Assembly (NCBI GenBank): GCA_920105625.2
Contig: OV050030.1
Span: forward strand, 30,498,516 to 30,562,515
Length of the DNA stretch: 64,000 nt
Origin: Clusia tigrina
Taxonomy: Eukaryota > Arthropoda > Insecta > Diptera > Clusiidae
Reading direction: 5' to 3'
In this document: positions 43,913 through 57,630 of the stretch, piece after piece
Position numbering within the stretch: position 1 is the stretch's first letter
How the letters are laid out: the number at the start of each line of letters is the position of its first letter
Translations under genes and position numbers: made by a program
The notes under the pieces: generated by a model
Told to the model about the DNA's origin: nothing
The model's input: the letters and a program-made list of their open reading frames with translations, nothing else
Database searches by the model: none

Positions 43913-44065
43913 ATGTTGCATTATCGTTGCGTTATTTGCAATAATACATGGAGAAAGGAAAAAGTTAGATTTTTCAGCGTTCCTAAAGACGCAATCATTA
44001 GAGATCATTTTTACAGAGTTCAACGAAAGAAAATTGTGCACTGCAAGATTTCCGTGAAAAGTTAA
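43913..44065 (+). pseudogene. possible THAP-type zinc finger fragment
   Basis: A 50-codon frame MLHYRCVICNNTWRKEKVRFFSVPKD followed by a basic stretch and stop. C-x2-C spacing, an aromatic VRFFSVPKD block and its placement at the protein start resemble the first half of a THAP domain (C2CH finger of P-element-like transposases and host THAP proteins). The second Cys-His pair and the AVPTIF end are not found in frame, so it is either an exon with the rest lost or a chance match. Confidence 0.3.
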
Positions 44066-45057
44066 TGGAATTAAGCAATAAAGTTAATTTACCAAATGCG
44101 GTAAAGCAATTTTTTTTGAAATGTCGAATGTATTTTAGAACTAAATTTTTAAATAAAAAATTAGCAACTCAAAAAAAAACAGAATAATAGGCAATAGTAA
44201 ATTATTGAAAATATTATTTTAAGTTGTATTAGTTGTTATATGTGTGTATATATAATTTTGTTTTTAAATAATAATAGATGAAAAAAACCCAAAAAAATAA
44301 GGGGCATTTGAGTTTTTACTTATTACGAAAAAAATGCAAAGCCCGAAAATAGCGGCCAAAATTTACAAAAGAAGCAACATTGTTTATTCATTTTGACACT
44401 TATTATGACTGAGAGAAAATGACATTTCGAGAGCGGTCTTCTATTAATAATACCTGGTAAATGTATTTTGACGTGGACGAGTATAGAGCCAATGTAAATT
44501 ACATCTTTTATTCATATATCATCATTCGAAGCATAGTTAGACTGATTTTTAGTGGGGACCCTATTCATTATTTGTTCGACCTGATTTTGATAGAACTTTA
44601 CAGTGCCAATGACTTTATAGTTGATAGCTTTTTGGTGAAAATTTATTCATTCCAATTTAGTTATTCGTCCACAAATTTAATTAAGGTCTTCAATTATAAA
44701 CACACATATATCAATAGTGGAACCGAAAATAACACGCCCATTTTGTGTTTTATATTCGCACTATGAACCTTCGTGTGTTGGTTAAATGAATTTGTATAGG
44801 GTCCCATTAATGAATTATGGTTAATTGAGGGCTTGGCAGTAGTAGTGTGCTGTCCATATTTTACGTGTATGGACCGGATGTAATTACTACGAATAATTAT
44901 ACATATCATCCATAGGAACATAAATTATATAATTTTAGGTTTTGTCAGTCGTGTTTGTAACGTCGTGTTTGTAACGTCGTGGGGTCAATACGTACTGTGT
45001 TTTTCTCTGCAAGTTTGTTTAACAAAACTCACCTTTTTTCAACATAAACAAAAAATT

Positions 45058-46283
45058 ATGCCGTGTATATGCAAGCAAAAAGTGGAACGCCATCAGGCAA
45101 AAATTAAATGCATGTTTTGCAACGAATATTTTCATTGCAATTGTGTTAATATTCATGAAAAAGATATTGAATTTATGGTAAAAAATAATTCGTCGTTTAA
45201 ATGCAATGCCTGTCTGAGTGCGCGACGTTCGTCTATTCGCTCTCCACCGATTGCCACCGCTACAGCGCAGCCCCGGGCTCCATCGTCTCTACGATCTTCG
45301 GCGAATTTTTCTGCTGCCTCGCTTTCCCCTCCTGCCGCTGAGCAACCAACATTAGAAGCAACGGCGACTAATTCTAATGCATGTACAGCACTGCCGAATT
45401 TTTCTGCTGCCTCGCTTTCCCCTCCTGCCGCTGAGCAACCAACATTAGAAGCAACGGCGACTAATTCTAATGCATGTACAGCACTGCCAGGCTCAAAAAT
45501 GGATACACAGCTGGCTTACTCTCAACAACAACATTACCGCCCTGAGCAGTCAAAGCAACAACTAACATTACAGCAAGTCCAACGAAGCTGGTCACAGCAG
45601 GTTCAACAAGAGGTGCAAAACGATAACAATGATTTGCCGCCAAAAGTAATTACGTTGGAGGTTGTTTATAATGAAATAATCTCTTTAAAAAATATGAATG
45701 CTAATTGTTGGTCGCAAATAAAAACTCTTCAAGAAGATAAGAGAATGCTTGAAGAGAAAGTTAGTAATCTTCAAGAAGAGGTAAGCTTCCTACAGCGGAA
45801 AAGTAGGGATAAATGTATAGAGATTGTTGGTGCTCCAGCTGTTAGCAACGCTAATGCTCTTGATTGTGCTCTGAAAATTTTCAATGACGGTTTGAACGTA
45901 AATGTAACTGAGACGCAGATTGATGATTGTTACGTAAAGCGAATAAAGAGCTCCAGGGTTTCCGCATCTGCCGATACGGGGCAAAATATTATATGTGTAA
46001 AATTTGTATCTAGTATTTGTAAGAAATCAGTTATGATAAATAAGTATAGGTCCAGAAATAATTTAAACACCAGATTATTTAACTGCGATCGAGTTTCAAA
46101 TATTTTTATTAATGAATCCCTTTCTTTTAGGACCAGATCCCTTTTTAATGAATGCCAAAAATTAAAAAAGATAAGAATTTTAAGTATCTATGGGTTAGTA
46201 ATGGTAGAGTTTTAATGCGCAAAAAGGAAGGTGACAATGCTTTGGTAATTAACTCATATGAGGATCTTAATAAAATATTTTAA
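45058..46283 (+). pseudogene. CR1-like LINE ORF1 (PHD finger, FP-type C-terminus), one frameshift
   Basis: Starting at MPCICKQKVE, residues 1-50 form a Cys4-His-Cys3 PHD-like finger (CIC..CMFCNEYFHCNC..FKCNAC). A Ser/Pro/Ala-rich linker contains two perfect 31-residue repeats (45303-45395 and 45396-45488). A Gln-rich stretch and a coiled coil (SQIKTLQEDKRMLEEKVSNLQEEV, about 45710-45790) follow. The C-terminal half (IEIVGAPAVSNANAL..VKRIKS..NIICVKF) resembles the RNA-binding ORF1 domain related to baculovirus FP proteins. A shift near 46165-46180 ends the frame at 46215, while the expected terminus (FKYLWVSNGRVLMRKKEGD...) reads on in another frame to TAA 46281-46283. ORF1 proteins coat the LINE RNA. 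Confidence 0.82.
45303..45488 (+). repeat. perfect 93 bp tandem duplication within LINE ORF1
   Basis: 45303-45395 and 45396-45488 are identical, keep the frame and encode two 31-residue NFSAASLSPP..ACTALP repeats. Identity suggests a very recent event or an assembly duplication. Confidence 0.95.
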
Positions 46284-46317
46284 GTTATCTTTATTAGTTT
46301 TTACTATTCTCTGAATT

Positions 46318-49300
46318 ATGGAAAATTGTGATCCTCATGTAAATTTATTTAATATTCCACTTGCGCTCTGTAAAAATTTTAATTTTCATGACATTTTATC
46401 TAACCCAATCAACACAAATAGTTTTTATGTAATTCATCAAAATATAAGAAGTTTAAGAAAAAATTTTGATAATTTCATACTGCATCTTGAGTCATTTGCT
46501 GATAAGCCTGTCTTCATTTTTTTAACTGAAATTTGGATTTATGATTTTGAATCATCTTTATATAATATTCCGGGATATAAAACTTATACAAACTGTAATA
46601 ATGATTATGGAGCTGGAGGAGTGGCTGTTTTTGTAAAGGAGGAATATAAATGTGATTTTTGTTCTTTTAATTTCAAAAGTTCTGATGTGGTCAACATTTC
46701 TTGTTTAATTGATAACCTAAGATACTCATTCTTTTGTATCTATAGATTTCCCGATACTTTAAGTAATGATATATTTTTCGGAGATTTGGATGTCTTTTTG
46801 TCAAATGTTAAATCCGATAGTGTTATTCTGCTAGGTGATATTAACATAAACCTTCTACAGAATTCATCTCTGGTTGATAAATATTTATTCTTGCTCTCGG
46901 CGTATGGTCTTGAATCGTGCATTAATTCACCCACATGTATTACAGACAACTCTATTACATGTATTGACCACATTTTTGTGCGAGTAAATAAATCAAGTAA
47001 TATATCTTTAAGCAGCTCTGTTGCTGATTTAAATTTTTCTGATCATTGCATGACGTGTATACGTTTCGAAAATGTTGTTTTACCGGGCAAAGCACCTCTG
47101 CAGCTTGAAAATGTATTCAATAAAACTGACTTTGTATCATTAAATAATAAACTAATATTTGAATCTTGGGATAATGTTTACTACGAGCAAAATCCATCAA
47201 AGTCATTTAATATGTTTTTTAATATTTTAGTTGATCACGTTAACTCGTGTACTTCAGTTTTAAAAAATCGCGTTTCCAAGTTAAAAAAATTAAAACCCTG
47301 GATGTCTGCTGATCTATTGAAAAAAATTAAAAGCAAAAATAAACTTTTCAAGAAATGTTTTAAACAACCCAATAACTTGAATGTTAAATCTCGTTACAAA
47401 GTGCTTTGTAAGGAAATTTCTTTGGAAGTCTCGACTTGTAAAACTAACTATTACGTTAAAGAATTTAATAAAATCAGAGGTAATGTTAAAAAAGAATGGC
47501 AATTGGTTAATAATATATTACATAAATCTACAGATAATAACAATACCGATTTTGTATATGTTATATGATACTTTCGATAAAGCCAATGCGTTCAATAATT
47601 TTTTCGCTAGAATAGGTAGAGATGTGATTTCTGATGAAGGCGTACACAATTTTGCTTGCAAATGCTTAGATAATGAACCGTTCTTTCCAAGTAGTTTTTT
47701 TTTCGAACCATTGACATCATTTGAGTTGTATAAAATAGTAATGTCTCTTAAAAACTCTAGCTCATGTTCTGATGTTTTTTTTTCTAACGTGTTTGTTAAA
47801 AAAATTGTGTTTAATATTGTTGATGTCCTTTGTAATGTCTTTAACACGAGTATAAAATTTGCTATATTCCCTGAAGAACTTAAAAAAGCAGTAGTTATTC
47901 CACTATTTAAAAATGGTGATAAATCTGTTTTAAATAACTACAGACCAATCTCATTGTTGTCGGTTTTTTCAAAAATCTTTGAAAAGGCTGTAAAAACGAG
48001 AATGCTGCGGTTCTTAAATAGAAATAAGTTTTTTAACAATTGTCAGTATGGCTTTAGAGAGGGTTTATCCACTGAAGATGCACTTTTAAATTTTTGCACA
48101 AATATTTACAGTGGTTTAAATAATAAAAAAGTTTGTGCAGCTCTCTTTGTGGACATTACAAAGGCTTTTGATACTGTCGATCATGAAATATTATTAAGAA
48201 AAATATGGAGATGTGGTTTCAGAGGTTCTATGTACTGTTGGTTTCAATCTTATTTATCAAATAGAAAGCAAAGAGTAAGAATGGATAACGAGTTTAGCAG
48301 TTTTGTTAATATAGATATTGGGGTTCCCCAGGGCTCTGTTTTGGGGCCTATTCTCTTTCTAATATACATAAACTCTATTTTTGATCAGCATTTTTTGAGT
48401 AATACGATAGCTTTTGCGGACGATATGGCATGTACTTTTATCAATGATTCTGCTTTAAAGGTACATTGCGATATAAATCACGATTTAGAAATTTTGAGGC
48501 ATTGGTTCTCATCACACAAACTAATTTTGAGTGATAAAACCAAAATTATGTACTTCAGTGTAGGAGGTGTTGATTTAAGTCTAGGCAATTTTACCTTTCA
48601 TAGTGCAGGATGTAAAAAATACTTAATTTGTAAAGATATATGTAATTATTCGTGTCATTCAAATACATTTTACGATTCTAATAATTGCTCTTGCAAATGT
48701 TTTTCTATTGACTGCGTTAAATCATTTAAATATCTCGGGCTACTTCTTGATTGGAAAATGAACTGGGTGGATCATACATTCGCCCTGAAAAGGTACCTCA
48801 TGGGTGCTATTAGACATGTATATCTTCTTAAACCGTACTGCTCCTCAAAACTACTTTTGTGTATCTACCATGGTATTTTTCACTCAAAACTGCAGTATGG
48901 GATAGTTTGTTGGGGTGGTACACATGCTTATAAGATTAATTCTTTGCTTATCGCCCAAAAACATGTAGTTCGAACTATCTGTAACAAAACACGATTTGAA
49001 AGTAGCTTTCCATTGTTCAAAAACTTAAACATTTTACCCATTAAACATTTTTATTTTTTTAGAGTCTTAAAAGTTTTCTTTATTAGATCCGGTTATTTAT
49101 TAATAAGAAATGATTCTAGTCACAATTTGAGGGTAAATACTCAAAATTTTGCCAAGATTCCGCCCCACAACTTGAATCATTACTTTTCCTTTTATACATG
49201 TACGGCACCCAGACTCTTTAATAGTTTACCATATTGTGTTCGTTGTTTGCGTAACAAAAATGTGTTTTTTTCTAAAGTGAAGTCATGGTTGTTCAATAAG

Positions 49301-49342
49301 GATTTCAATGTAATTGATACCGTTCTAACTGTTTCCTTATAA
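46318..49342 (+). pseudogene. CR1-like LINE ORF2 (endonuclease and reverse transcriptase), one frameshift
   Basis: 46318-47568 is an AP-type endonuclease: FYVIHQNIRSLRKNFDNF, FIFLTEIWI (catalytic Glu), VILLGDININLL, DHIFV and SDHCMTC (Asp-His at the end of the domain). A one-base disturbance near 47555-47565 moves the frame, and the reverse transcriptase continues to 49342: YRPISLLSVFSKIFEKAV, NNCQYGFREGLSTEDALL, FVDITKAFDTVDH, GVPQGSVLGPILFLIYIN, FADDMACTF (catalytic Asp pair) and FKYLGLLLDWKMNW. No other stop is seen in about 1,000 codons, so the copy is young. ORF2 would nick the target and copy the LINE RNA in the nucleus. Confidence 0.88.
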
Positions 49343-49679
49343 TTTTTATATAATTCTTTTTAAATTAATTAATATGCATTGTCACCCTTTAATTATCACA
49401 TCATTTTCAACAAATTTTCTTAATTTATATATATTTGTAAAACCCTTCTACCCTTCGAATTTTAAGTTTAATGATTATAAATATTTGTAAGACCCCACAC
49501 CTTACCTCTATTTACTTTGTATTTATATTAGTGAAACTGCATTCGACACTTGTTCGTATCGAACAACAGAATGTAGTATTTACTTATCATATCTGTATGT
49601 TATTTTTAAGTGTATTTTTAAAATATGTTAACTTTTATACATGCATGATTGGTAAATAAATTTATTATTCATTCATTCA

Positions 49680-51089
49680 TTTTATATGGAAAGGGAGCGT
49701 GTTCTTTATCTGATCAATCCCATTTCAGGCATATGGCCTTGTAATATCAACATAGCTCTTCACAATGCGTATATATGTACATAAATCTCTTATAGATATT
49801 GAGTTATGAATATGTGTTAAAAGTGGGCGTGACAGTACATGCATACCGCCCATATTTTGCATAGGGGCTACTAGGACCCACATGAACATAACTACCAAAT
49901 CGTCAATTGTACCGAAGTTAGAATCATTTTAAAAATGTACTCCAGTTGGATACATGGGAGTTAGGCGTTGTTTTTGTCCAAATGGGTTCATATAACTATC
50001 TGCTTCTGGCTTATGGTCCAGGCTAGACTTTTGGAAAGTTTTCTTAAAATCAGATAGCAGTTTAAACTAGTCGAATTATAGAATAAAGGAATTCCACGTC
50101 ACAAATTCGAGAAAAAAGATTTGTCAGATCTCAGATATGTTATCTTTTCTGCTGACAGTTAATTTTATTTATTTTGCGCCAGAGATGTATTTTAAATTAA
50201 AAAGCAGGTTCTATTCGGACTGGCGTAGTCTGAAAATTCTCTAAATTTATTTTTTTCCACGTATAATCTCATAAGTTATAATACACAAAATTATACAAAA
50301 ATCAATGACAAAATACATAATAAATTCCGAAAACAAAAAGTTCACATTCAATGGAAATTTATCCATAATTCAATATGGGCGTCTTATGGCCAAATGTTAA
50401 ATTCCATCATTCTTAATCTAATTCTAATCGAATAGAACGAAATATGAAAACATGAAAAATTAGGGTGCTTGGTAAATTGACATAGAGTATATATATACGA
50501 GAATAACACAAAAATTAAAATTTGGTGTGTATTCAAGCCCAGTTTTAAATCTCTAAATCGCCATTCCAATATTAATATAAAACCCTATACAAATTGCACA
50601 CAATATTATTCTTATTGTGTCCACTTTATTCTTCAATTGTGATTAGAATTCTAATTTATTATTTTTATCTTATGATTGATAAAAAGTATTTCCTCACTTA
50701 GCTTTTAAATCGTTTTCCAATACTTTTAAATAAAGAACTATAAACTTAAACTTTATAATAATCTCATATACCTTTGCGCTTAACAACACTAAAAAGTATC
50801 TATTGAATTTTTGTTCTGTATTTGAAGAAGTGAGAGCGAGAACATAATACAATTTTAATCATATACGATCATACATCTCTTTTACACGCATACATTATCC
50901 AATCGTTGAAGGAGCCGAAGTTTCTGTTATACTGCGCATACCCGAACGACAAACGAATTTGTACAATCGAAATTTTCATCAGAAGCAGAAATATCGCTGT
51001 TAATTGTTAAGTTGAAAAATTGCAATTTAATTGTGAAATATTTGAAAATTGATTGCCTATCGTAACGTGAAGCAAATATCAATAGAAAA
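49680..51089. other. A/T-rich sequence upstream of Mlf
   Basis: 1.4 kb. 49790-49920 contains the CGCCCAT-type dispersed repeat. No gene was recognised. The Mlf 5' UTR probably begins within 50900-51089, but no clear TATA box or initiator was found. Confidence 0.45.
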
Positions 51090-54000
51090 ATGTCACTTTT
51101 TGGTTCGCTAATGGGTGATTTCGATGATGATCTTTTTATGGGGTAAGTTTTCATGAAAATTGAAAATTTTCTTTTCTTACATTGTGAAAAAGTTGGCAAA
51201 ATATTATTACAAAATGTTAATTGACATGGTGTGGATAGTGGGGGTGGGCCTATAGTGTGATTTTTTAGACGTATCGCTCGTAGCTGGCATGTGGTCGCTC
51301 TTTTGTTGTTGTTTGAGCCCATGGGTGCTCCGCTAGCAGAATGGCCACCGTCGTCGATGCATGTAACGACGTCATGGCTTTGAAAATTTTTTTTCCAAGC
51401 ATTTGGAAAACGCGAAAAATCGATATTTTTTTAACCAGAAAAATCGGGAAAATTATACGGAAAAAGAGTTTCTCATCCATTCACTTAAGGTGTCCACATT
51501 TTAATTATCATTAATGATATGGGGAATAGTTTTAAGTAAATTTCATCAAATTTGTTGTGGCAAAATTTCTGTAAAATAAAAAGAAATTTTAAGTTTTAAT
51601 TTAATTTGCAGTTATGTTAAATTCTGAATTAGACTACATAAACTAATAGTTCTTGGTAATAAAAATGTGTGGTTTAATAATATTATTTACCACATACTAA
51701 AGACGAGGTGAGAGGAAGAATAACTGCTTCGTGGGCATTTACAGAACGCAGGTGAATTAAATGAGGAATCCTTGGTAAAGGATTATGCTGGGGTGTAGTT
51801 TTGAGTTTAATGCAAAGTCATCTTTATATAAACTATGGACAAATTTTATTTATAATGTATAATTTATAATGCAAATGTTTTTAGTTTTCTGGCTGCTTCT
51901 TTAGCTGATATCGCTTTCATCTTACTGGTTATAATTTGCAGCTCTTTTGGAAATTTTGGTTCGCTTATCGCGTTTTTAAATATTGTCTTATCTTTTTGTT
52001 GTTTTCCGGAATATTTATTTGTATATTGTATAAAGCTTTCAGCAGTGACTGGCATTCGTATGCCCTGAGGGCATATGAAGCTTTTAACCAGCTTTATAAC
52101 CGCGAAAGCTTTCAATCAGCACAAAACCATTCGTTGACATTTTCACACAAATGCATGTGCACATTTAACTGCAACTGTGCACTGCTGGCATATTTTGTGT
52201 AAACTTGGTTATTTTGTTGAATACAAAAAGGTTTAGCTTGGGGGCCAATACAAATTCACTTAAAAATATTTTCAGTGTTTTTGTCTCGAAATGTGACTTT
52301 AAAAAAAATGTTTCTTTAAAAAAAAGAAAAAATGTCTTTAAATTGTGTTAATTTTATCATTGTTTCAAAATTGTGACTTCAACAAAATTTTCAAACAATT
52401 GTTTATAAATGTCTACATAAATATTTTTTTATTTTTTGTAAAATTTTCTGTGTAAAATATGCCTAAAAAAAAAATTGAACAGAAGTACGTATAAATAAAT
52501 TCTAATAATATAAAGTATTTTTTAAAGGAGTTCTACCAGCTTCAATAATCTTACTGATTTTTTATATTTTCCTTTCTTGCAAAACGAAGACCACTCGCAA
52601 CTGAAATTTTAAATCTCTGGACAGCATTTTATAATGCAAAATATTAGCCTCGTTATCTGTTTAAAATGGAATTTCATGGAATGAGATTCTACTATAGAAC
52701 GGATCACTACCAAATTCTTTTAGAAAAATCATTACTGTCTTCGTTCGAATTATTAAAAGAAATGTTGAAGTAGGAATATTAATAAGTGAATAATTTTCCA
52801 GAAAATTATACAGAGTGTTGTATAAACAGCTGAATTTCAATCTTGACACAGGAGACGAAGGAAAACAAAAGAAGTGCTTAGAAGCTGTTACATTTTTAAT
52901 AGATCTTGGCATTCCTATTAAGGCAACCCCTCTTAGTGTACTCGTCTGTAAATAATTCCTGAAACTGCAAATTTGTTCCTAGTTTGTGTTGTTGTTGTAG
53001 GCTTCTCAATATCGTAAAAGCAGATTCACAGATGTTGTCCGAACAACTTTTGTTAGTATTTTTACATGCAGTTTGTCAGCTGTTAAACATTGAGAGCGTA
53101 ACGAAAGTTTGCTGGACTCTTTTTTTCGATCAAATTGATTTTGATTCTGTCCGAACACCTCGATGATTAGGATTGCCACCTACTAATTTTTATTTTTTGC
53201 GTTGCAAATTGTATGTATTATTATGAGTGAATATCATAAATACGTACGTTGGCAACAATACTAATGAATATATGAAAAAAAGTGTGCCGAAGTAAGCGGC
53301 GAACCATACTTCAGCCAGAGAATATGGTCTCTGCTTCAGCTGACTCTCCAACAAAAGAATTTGGAGAGCTTTATAAAAGTTGTTCGGACAACAGCGGTGA
53401 ATCCGCCTTTAAGTATCAGTTTATTAAATTAAGCAGAGAGAATTCACCTCGAATTAGATATTTAATATTCCTCATACAACAATTTTAGTGATATAAAACC
53501 ATTAATACATTTGAAAAAATTTGTATTTCACAGAAATCACATGAACGCCATGAACATGCAAATGCGTTCCATGAATCGTTTGATGAATTCTTTTATGCCA
53601 GATCCATTCAATATGTTAGCACCATTTGATCCAGGATTTCAACAAAATGCACTAATGGAACGTGTTCCTACTGGTCCACCAATGGGCGGTCTCTTTGGTT
53701 TTCCAGCAATGCCAAATATGAATCGCTTGTTAAGCGCTGGTAAGTTGAGACCTAAAAACAATTCATATTTAGTAAGAGTAAATATATTATATACTACATT
53801 TAAATTTGTGTGCATTTAGATATTGGATCTCCTAATGGCGGTGCCTCATATTGCTCCAGTTCAATTGTTACCATGTCGTCTGGTCCCGATGGGCGTCCAC
53901 AGATCTATCAAGCCAGTAGCAGCACAAAAACTGGTCCTGGAGGTGTTCGTGAAACACGCAAAACTGTGCAAGATTCCACAAAGGGTATTAAGAAAATGGC

Positions 54001-57000
54001 TATTGGACATCATATTGGTGAACGTGCTCATATTATTGAAAAAGAACAAGATTTACGTTCGGGACAATTGGAGGAACGTCAGGAATTCATTAATTTGGAA
54101 GAAGAAGAGGCTACTGATTTCGATCGTGAGTTTACCACTAGGGCCAGCATGAATGGTGGACGTGCTCAGCAGGCCTTGACCATTGAGCCGGCTGATGACG
54201 ATGAGCGTCCACATCACAGACAACATCGCAGACAATTGCCAGCATTGCCTGCTCCACCACAGCCGAATGCTAGGTAAGTCCTTGCTGTTGCATGGGAGTT
54301 GAGATCAGAAGTGTATGTGAGAGTTAGTTTAAGGGAAAATTGAAGGTAAATTTCTGCTGTTAAAAGCAGAATGCATGCTCAACGGGGAGACTTAAAATTA
54401 GACAAATTAAATTATTATTTAATTGATTTTTAAAGGGAGCGCGCGATTAAAAAATATTTAGATACGGTGTGGATACAACAGAAATTAACTTCAACAATTT
54501 AGGATTTACATATCGATGGGTCTCGTGCAAAAATATACTCAATTAATTTGACTTAGTACACTTTTTTTATTGGTTCTAATTTAATAGTAAAATATAATTA
54601 TTGTTCCTCCGGTTGAAATTTAATAAATTTGTTTTTCTAGCGAGTTCAAGGACCTTGAAAACAAATTAAGTAAAATAAAATTAACAAAATTACCGTCAGA
54701 TTGATCGATCTATGGGAATTAGTACGCATTTAGGCGATATGTGGCAATTTTACTCAGCTGTGTTTATTAAAAGTAAAACTCCACAACAACAACACTTTAA
54801 ATTGAATCACCCCTGCAACAAATACAAGGCTGCCATGTTTTGTTTCCAAATGTTGTAGGGCTCATTTGTTTTCCAGTGTTGCTATTGTGAAAAAAGAGTG
54901 GCAACACTTTTCATGATGTAATGTTGAATTTGAAGCATTTGCTTGCTAGTTTGCCAGATTTCTCGTATAACTGCATTGAGGCAATAAATTTTAAACGTTT
55001 CTGAAACCCCATGAAAAGCGGCACAGTACTCTTGCAGGGACTCATCGATATTAGGAAAATTTGAAAAAGAATTTTAAGTAGGAATTAAATTACTATGCAT
55101 ATAGCAAGTATTGGACGACGACATACCTAGTGAACAGTTACCGTTTGGTCTTACACGGGTAAGTTACAGAGGAATACATACCAAGAAATAATCATCCCAT
55201 TCTAGTAAGCATCTAAAGAGACTTAATATTGAATTGTTCCATGTGAATTTATACATGTGACAATTCAATCTGTAGATTGCAGTAATTTTGCGTAAATGTC
55301 GGTGTAGAATAAGAATAGTTTCAGCACTACATTTGTGTAGAAATTTTGGAGGTGGAAAATATGAAATATATATATATGGTTTACAAAGCCAGGATAAATA
55401 AACAAGGATTGCCTGAGTTAATCGCCTTTGCCGTTTGAAAATTTGGACAGTTTTTTGCTTCGATCTACTTTATATGGAATTTCTCCATATTCTCGCGCGT
55501 TTTATTTTCTTATAGTCATGTAGGAAACACAGTTTGCAAAACATTCCTGCCATGAATGAATGCTTCATTAAAAACACTTTCATTTCCACGTTAAGAGTCG
55601 GAATTTAGTCGGTGCTTATGCTTTGTATCAGAATCTATGCAGGCAATCCCGATCATTGGCAACTAAATCTAACAATGGGCTTTTATGTACTAACAATTCG
55701 ATTGAGGATTGGGAGGGCTAAAGAAAAAAAACTATATGCATGAATACTAAAATATTGGGGTAGTTTGTAAGGTGTAAGTTTCATATTAAACATGTGAATG
55801 TACTCGTATTTATATTTGAAAATCATATTTAAAAATCCCGTTTGCTTCTTCACTTCGATGTATATTCTTAATACTAACTGGATTGTTTTTTATAATTTGC
55901 TTCTCAATTGTCTTTATTTATTTAGTCCTCTTTGTTTTTTTTGTTTAATTTGGTATTAGTTACTCCCTTACTTTGCTTACTAACCAAAAAGCCGTACATT
56001 TTAACGTTTATAGTAAAATTTTTTCCACATTTTTTAACTTCGAAAGAAACTCACTTCTCAAAAATATTTATATCTTTTTGCAGATATTATAATTATTAAA
56101 CAAATAAAAAAAAAAAACAATATAGAAAAAGAAAGTGAGGATTGCTTTAACTCGACACCACCACCCCCCACAAATACTACCACTACTACTACTTTTAAAG
56201 TTGCAAAGCCATAGTAATCCTTCTTTATGAACAGTAAAACAAAATTCAAACTCACTTTACTCTACTAACTAAAGCAAAAATAAAGATAAACAAACATCCC
56301 ATTTGATGAGAGGTAGGCAAAATGTGCAAATTTGAATTTGAAAATTTAGTTAAACAATTAATTAATTTACAATAATTATTTAATTATATTTGTTTGCGTT
56401 TGAGTTGTGTGTATGTGTGTGTATTAGCCACAATTATCCTTTTGTATACATACGTATTTAACTAGTTAAATTTGCTTGTTTAGTATTTCTTTATTGTTAT
56501 ATTTTACCTTCACAATACAATCTATCTTCCAGTCGTCAATTCTATTTATATGTATATCCTGTATCCTTTTTTAGTTGCCTCAGTAGTAAATTGTCGTATT
56601 CGAGAATGTCGGCGCCGTTAAACCGTTGAAGATGCGGTGATTGTGGCCAGTGTACAGAAATCAGGGATCGAATACGTTGCGGATGAAGAAATAGTTTTTT
56701 ATGTGATGAGTTATTCGAAGTGTCCAGGATTCGACTGTAGCACGGACATTGTTTGACTTGCCATTTGTATTGCGTGTCGTCGATGGCAAGTCCAGAGTTG
56801 TGTCAGCACCTGAATTGTCTGTACCAAGAGTCATATAATCACCTACTTTGACGTTGAATTGTTGTGCCGAATTGTTGGCGTTAGCAATTGATGACTATAC
56901 AAATTGCATGTCATCGGTAGCTGCATCACTTGTTTAGTGGTGCTGCCATGTTGAATATTGTCAAAAGATGACGCCGCTAATGACTTGTTGACTGCGAATG

Positions 57001-57598
57001 AAAAGAAATTCAATTCATTGTCAGTTGTATGAAAGGTTTTCCAGATGACTTGTTGACTGCGAATGAAAAGAAATTCAATTCATTGTCAGTTGTATGAAAG
57101 GCTTTCCAGATGACTTGTCTTGTGGAATGTTGGTAAACTGGGATCCTATCAATGGCATGTCATCTGGAATGTCGGGCTACATAAAACATGTCAATTGGCG
57201 CGTTAAATTTTGCCTTTTCAAAATTTGCAGTTGCTTTTAATGTGAGCAGAACCGAGGCATGGACAGTATCGCCACTTGACATCGTCCGAACCGACTCAAT
57301 TTACTGCTGGCTGGAATTCTTCTCCATTTATTTGATTTGTCTTGTCATATGTTGCCCGCCCTCTCTCTTTCTATGCACCTTTTCCCTCCCAACATGTTTG
57401 CCACAATTCGTCATTTTCTCATTACAATATAAGCTAAGGTCATCATTTGTTCATCGTTTTATCAAACTGCAATTGCATTTAACAAACAACAACAAAAACA
57501 ACATATATTACTACGAGTACAACTACGTCTGCCATAACAATTCGATATAGAAATTATGTACTACGTCTCTTTACTATCACCAAACCACCACCACCACC

Positions 57599-57630
<32 letters not shown>

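Larger units (their letters stand above)
44950..49679 (+). mobile_element. near full-length CR1-like LINE
   Basis: A 4.7 kb element with 5' UTR, ORF1, ORF2 and 3' UTR. It starts near a repeated GTCGTGTTTGTAAC segment (44950-44980), a possible internal promoter, and ends after TAAATAAATTTATT with (ATTC)3 at about 49667-49679. A short 3' repeat instead of poly(A) is typical of the CR1/L2 group. Only one frameshift interrupts each ORF. It has inserted next to the CGCCCAT repeat, which occurs on both sides. No target duplication was recognised, also usual for CR1. Confidence 0.82.
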
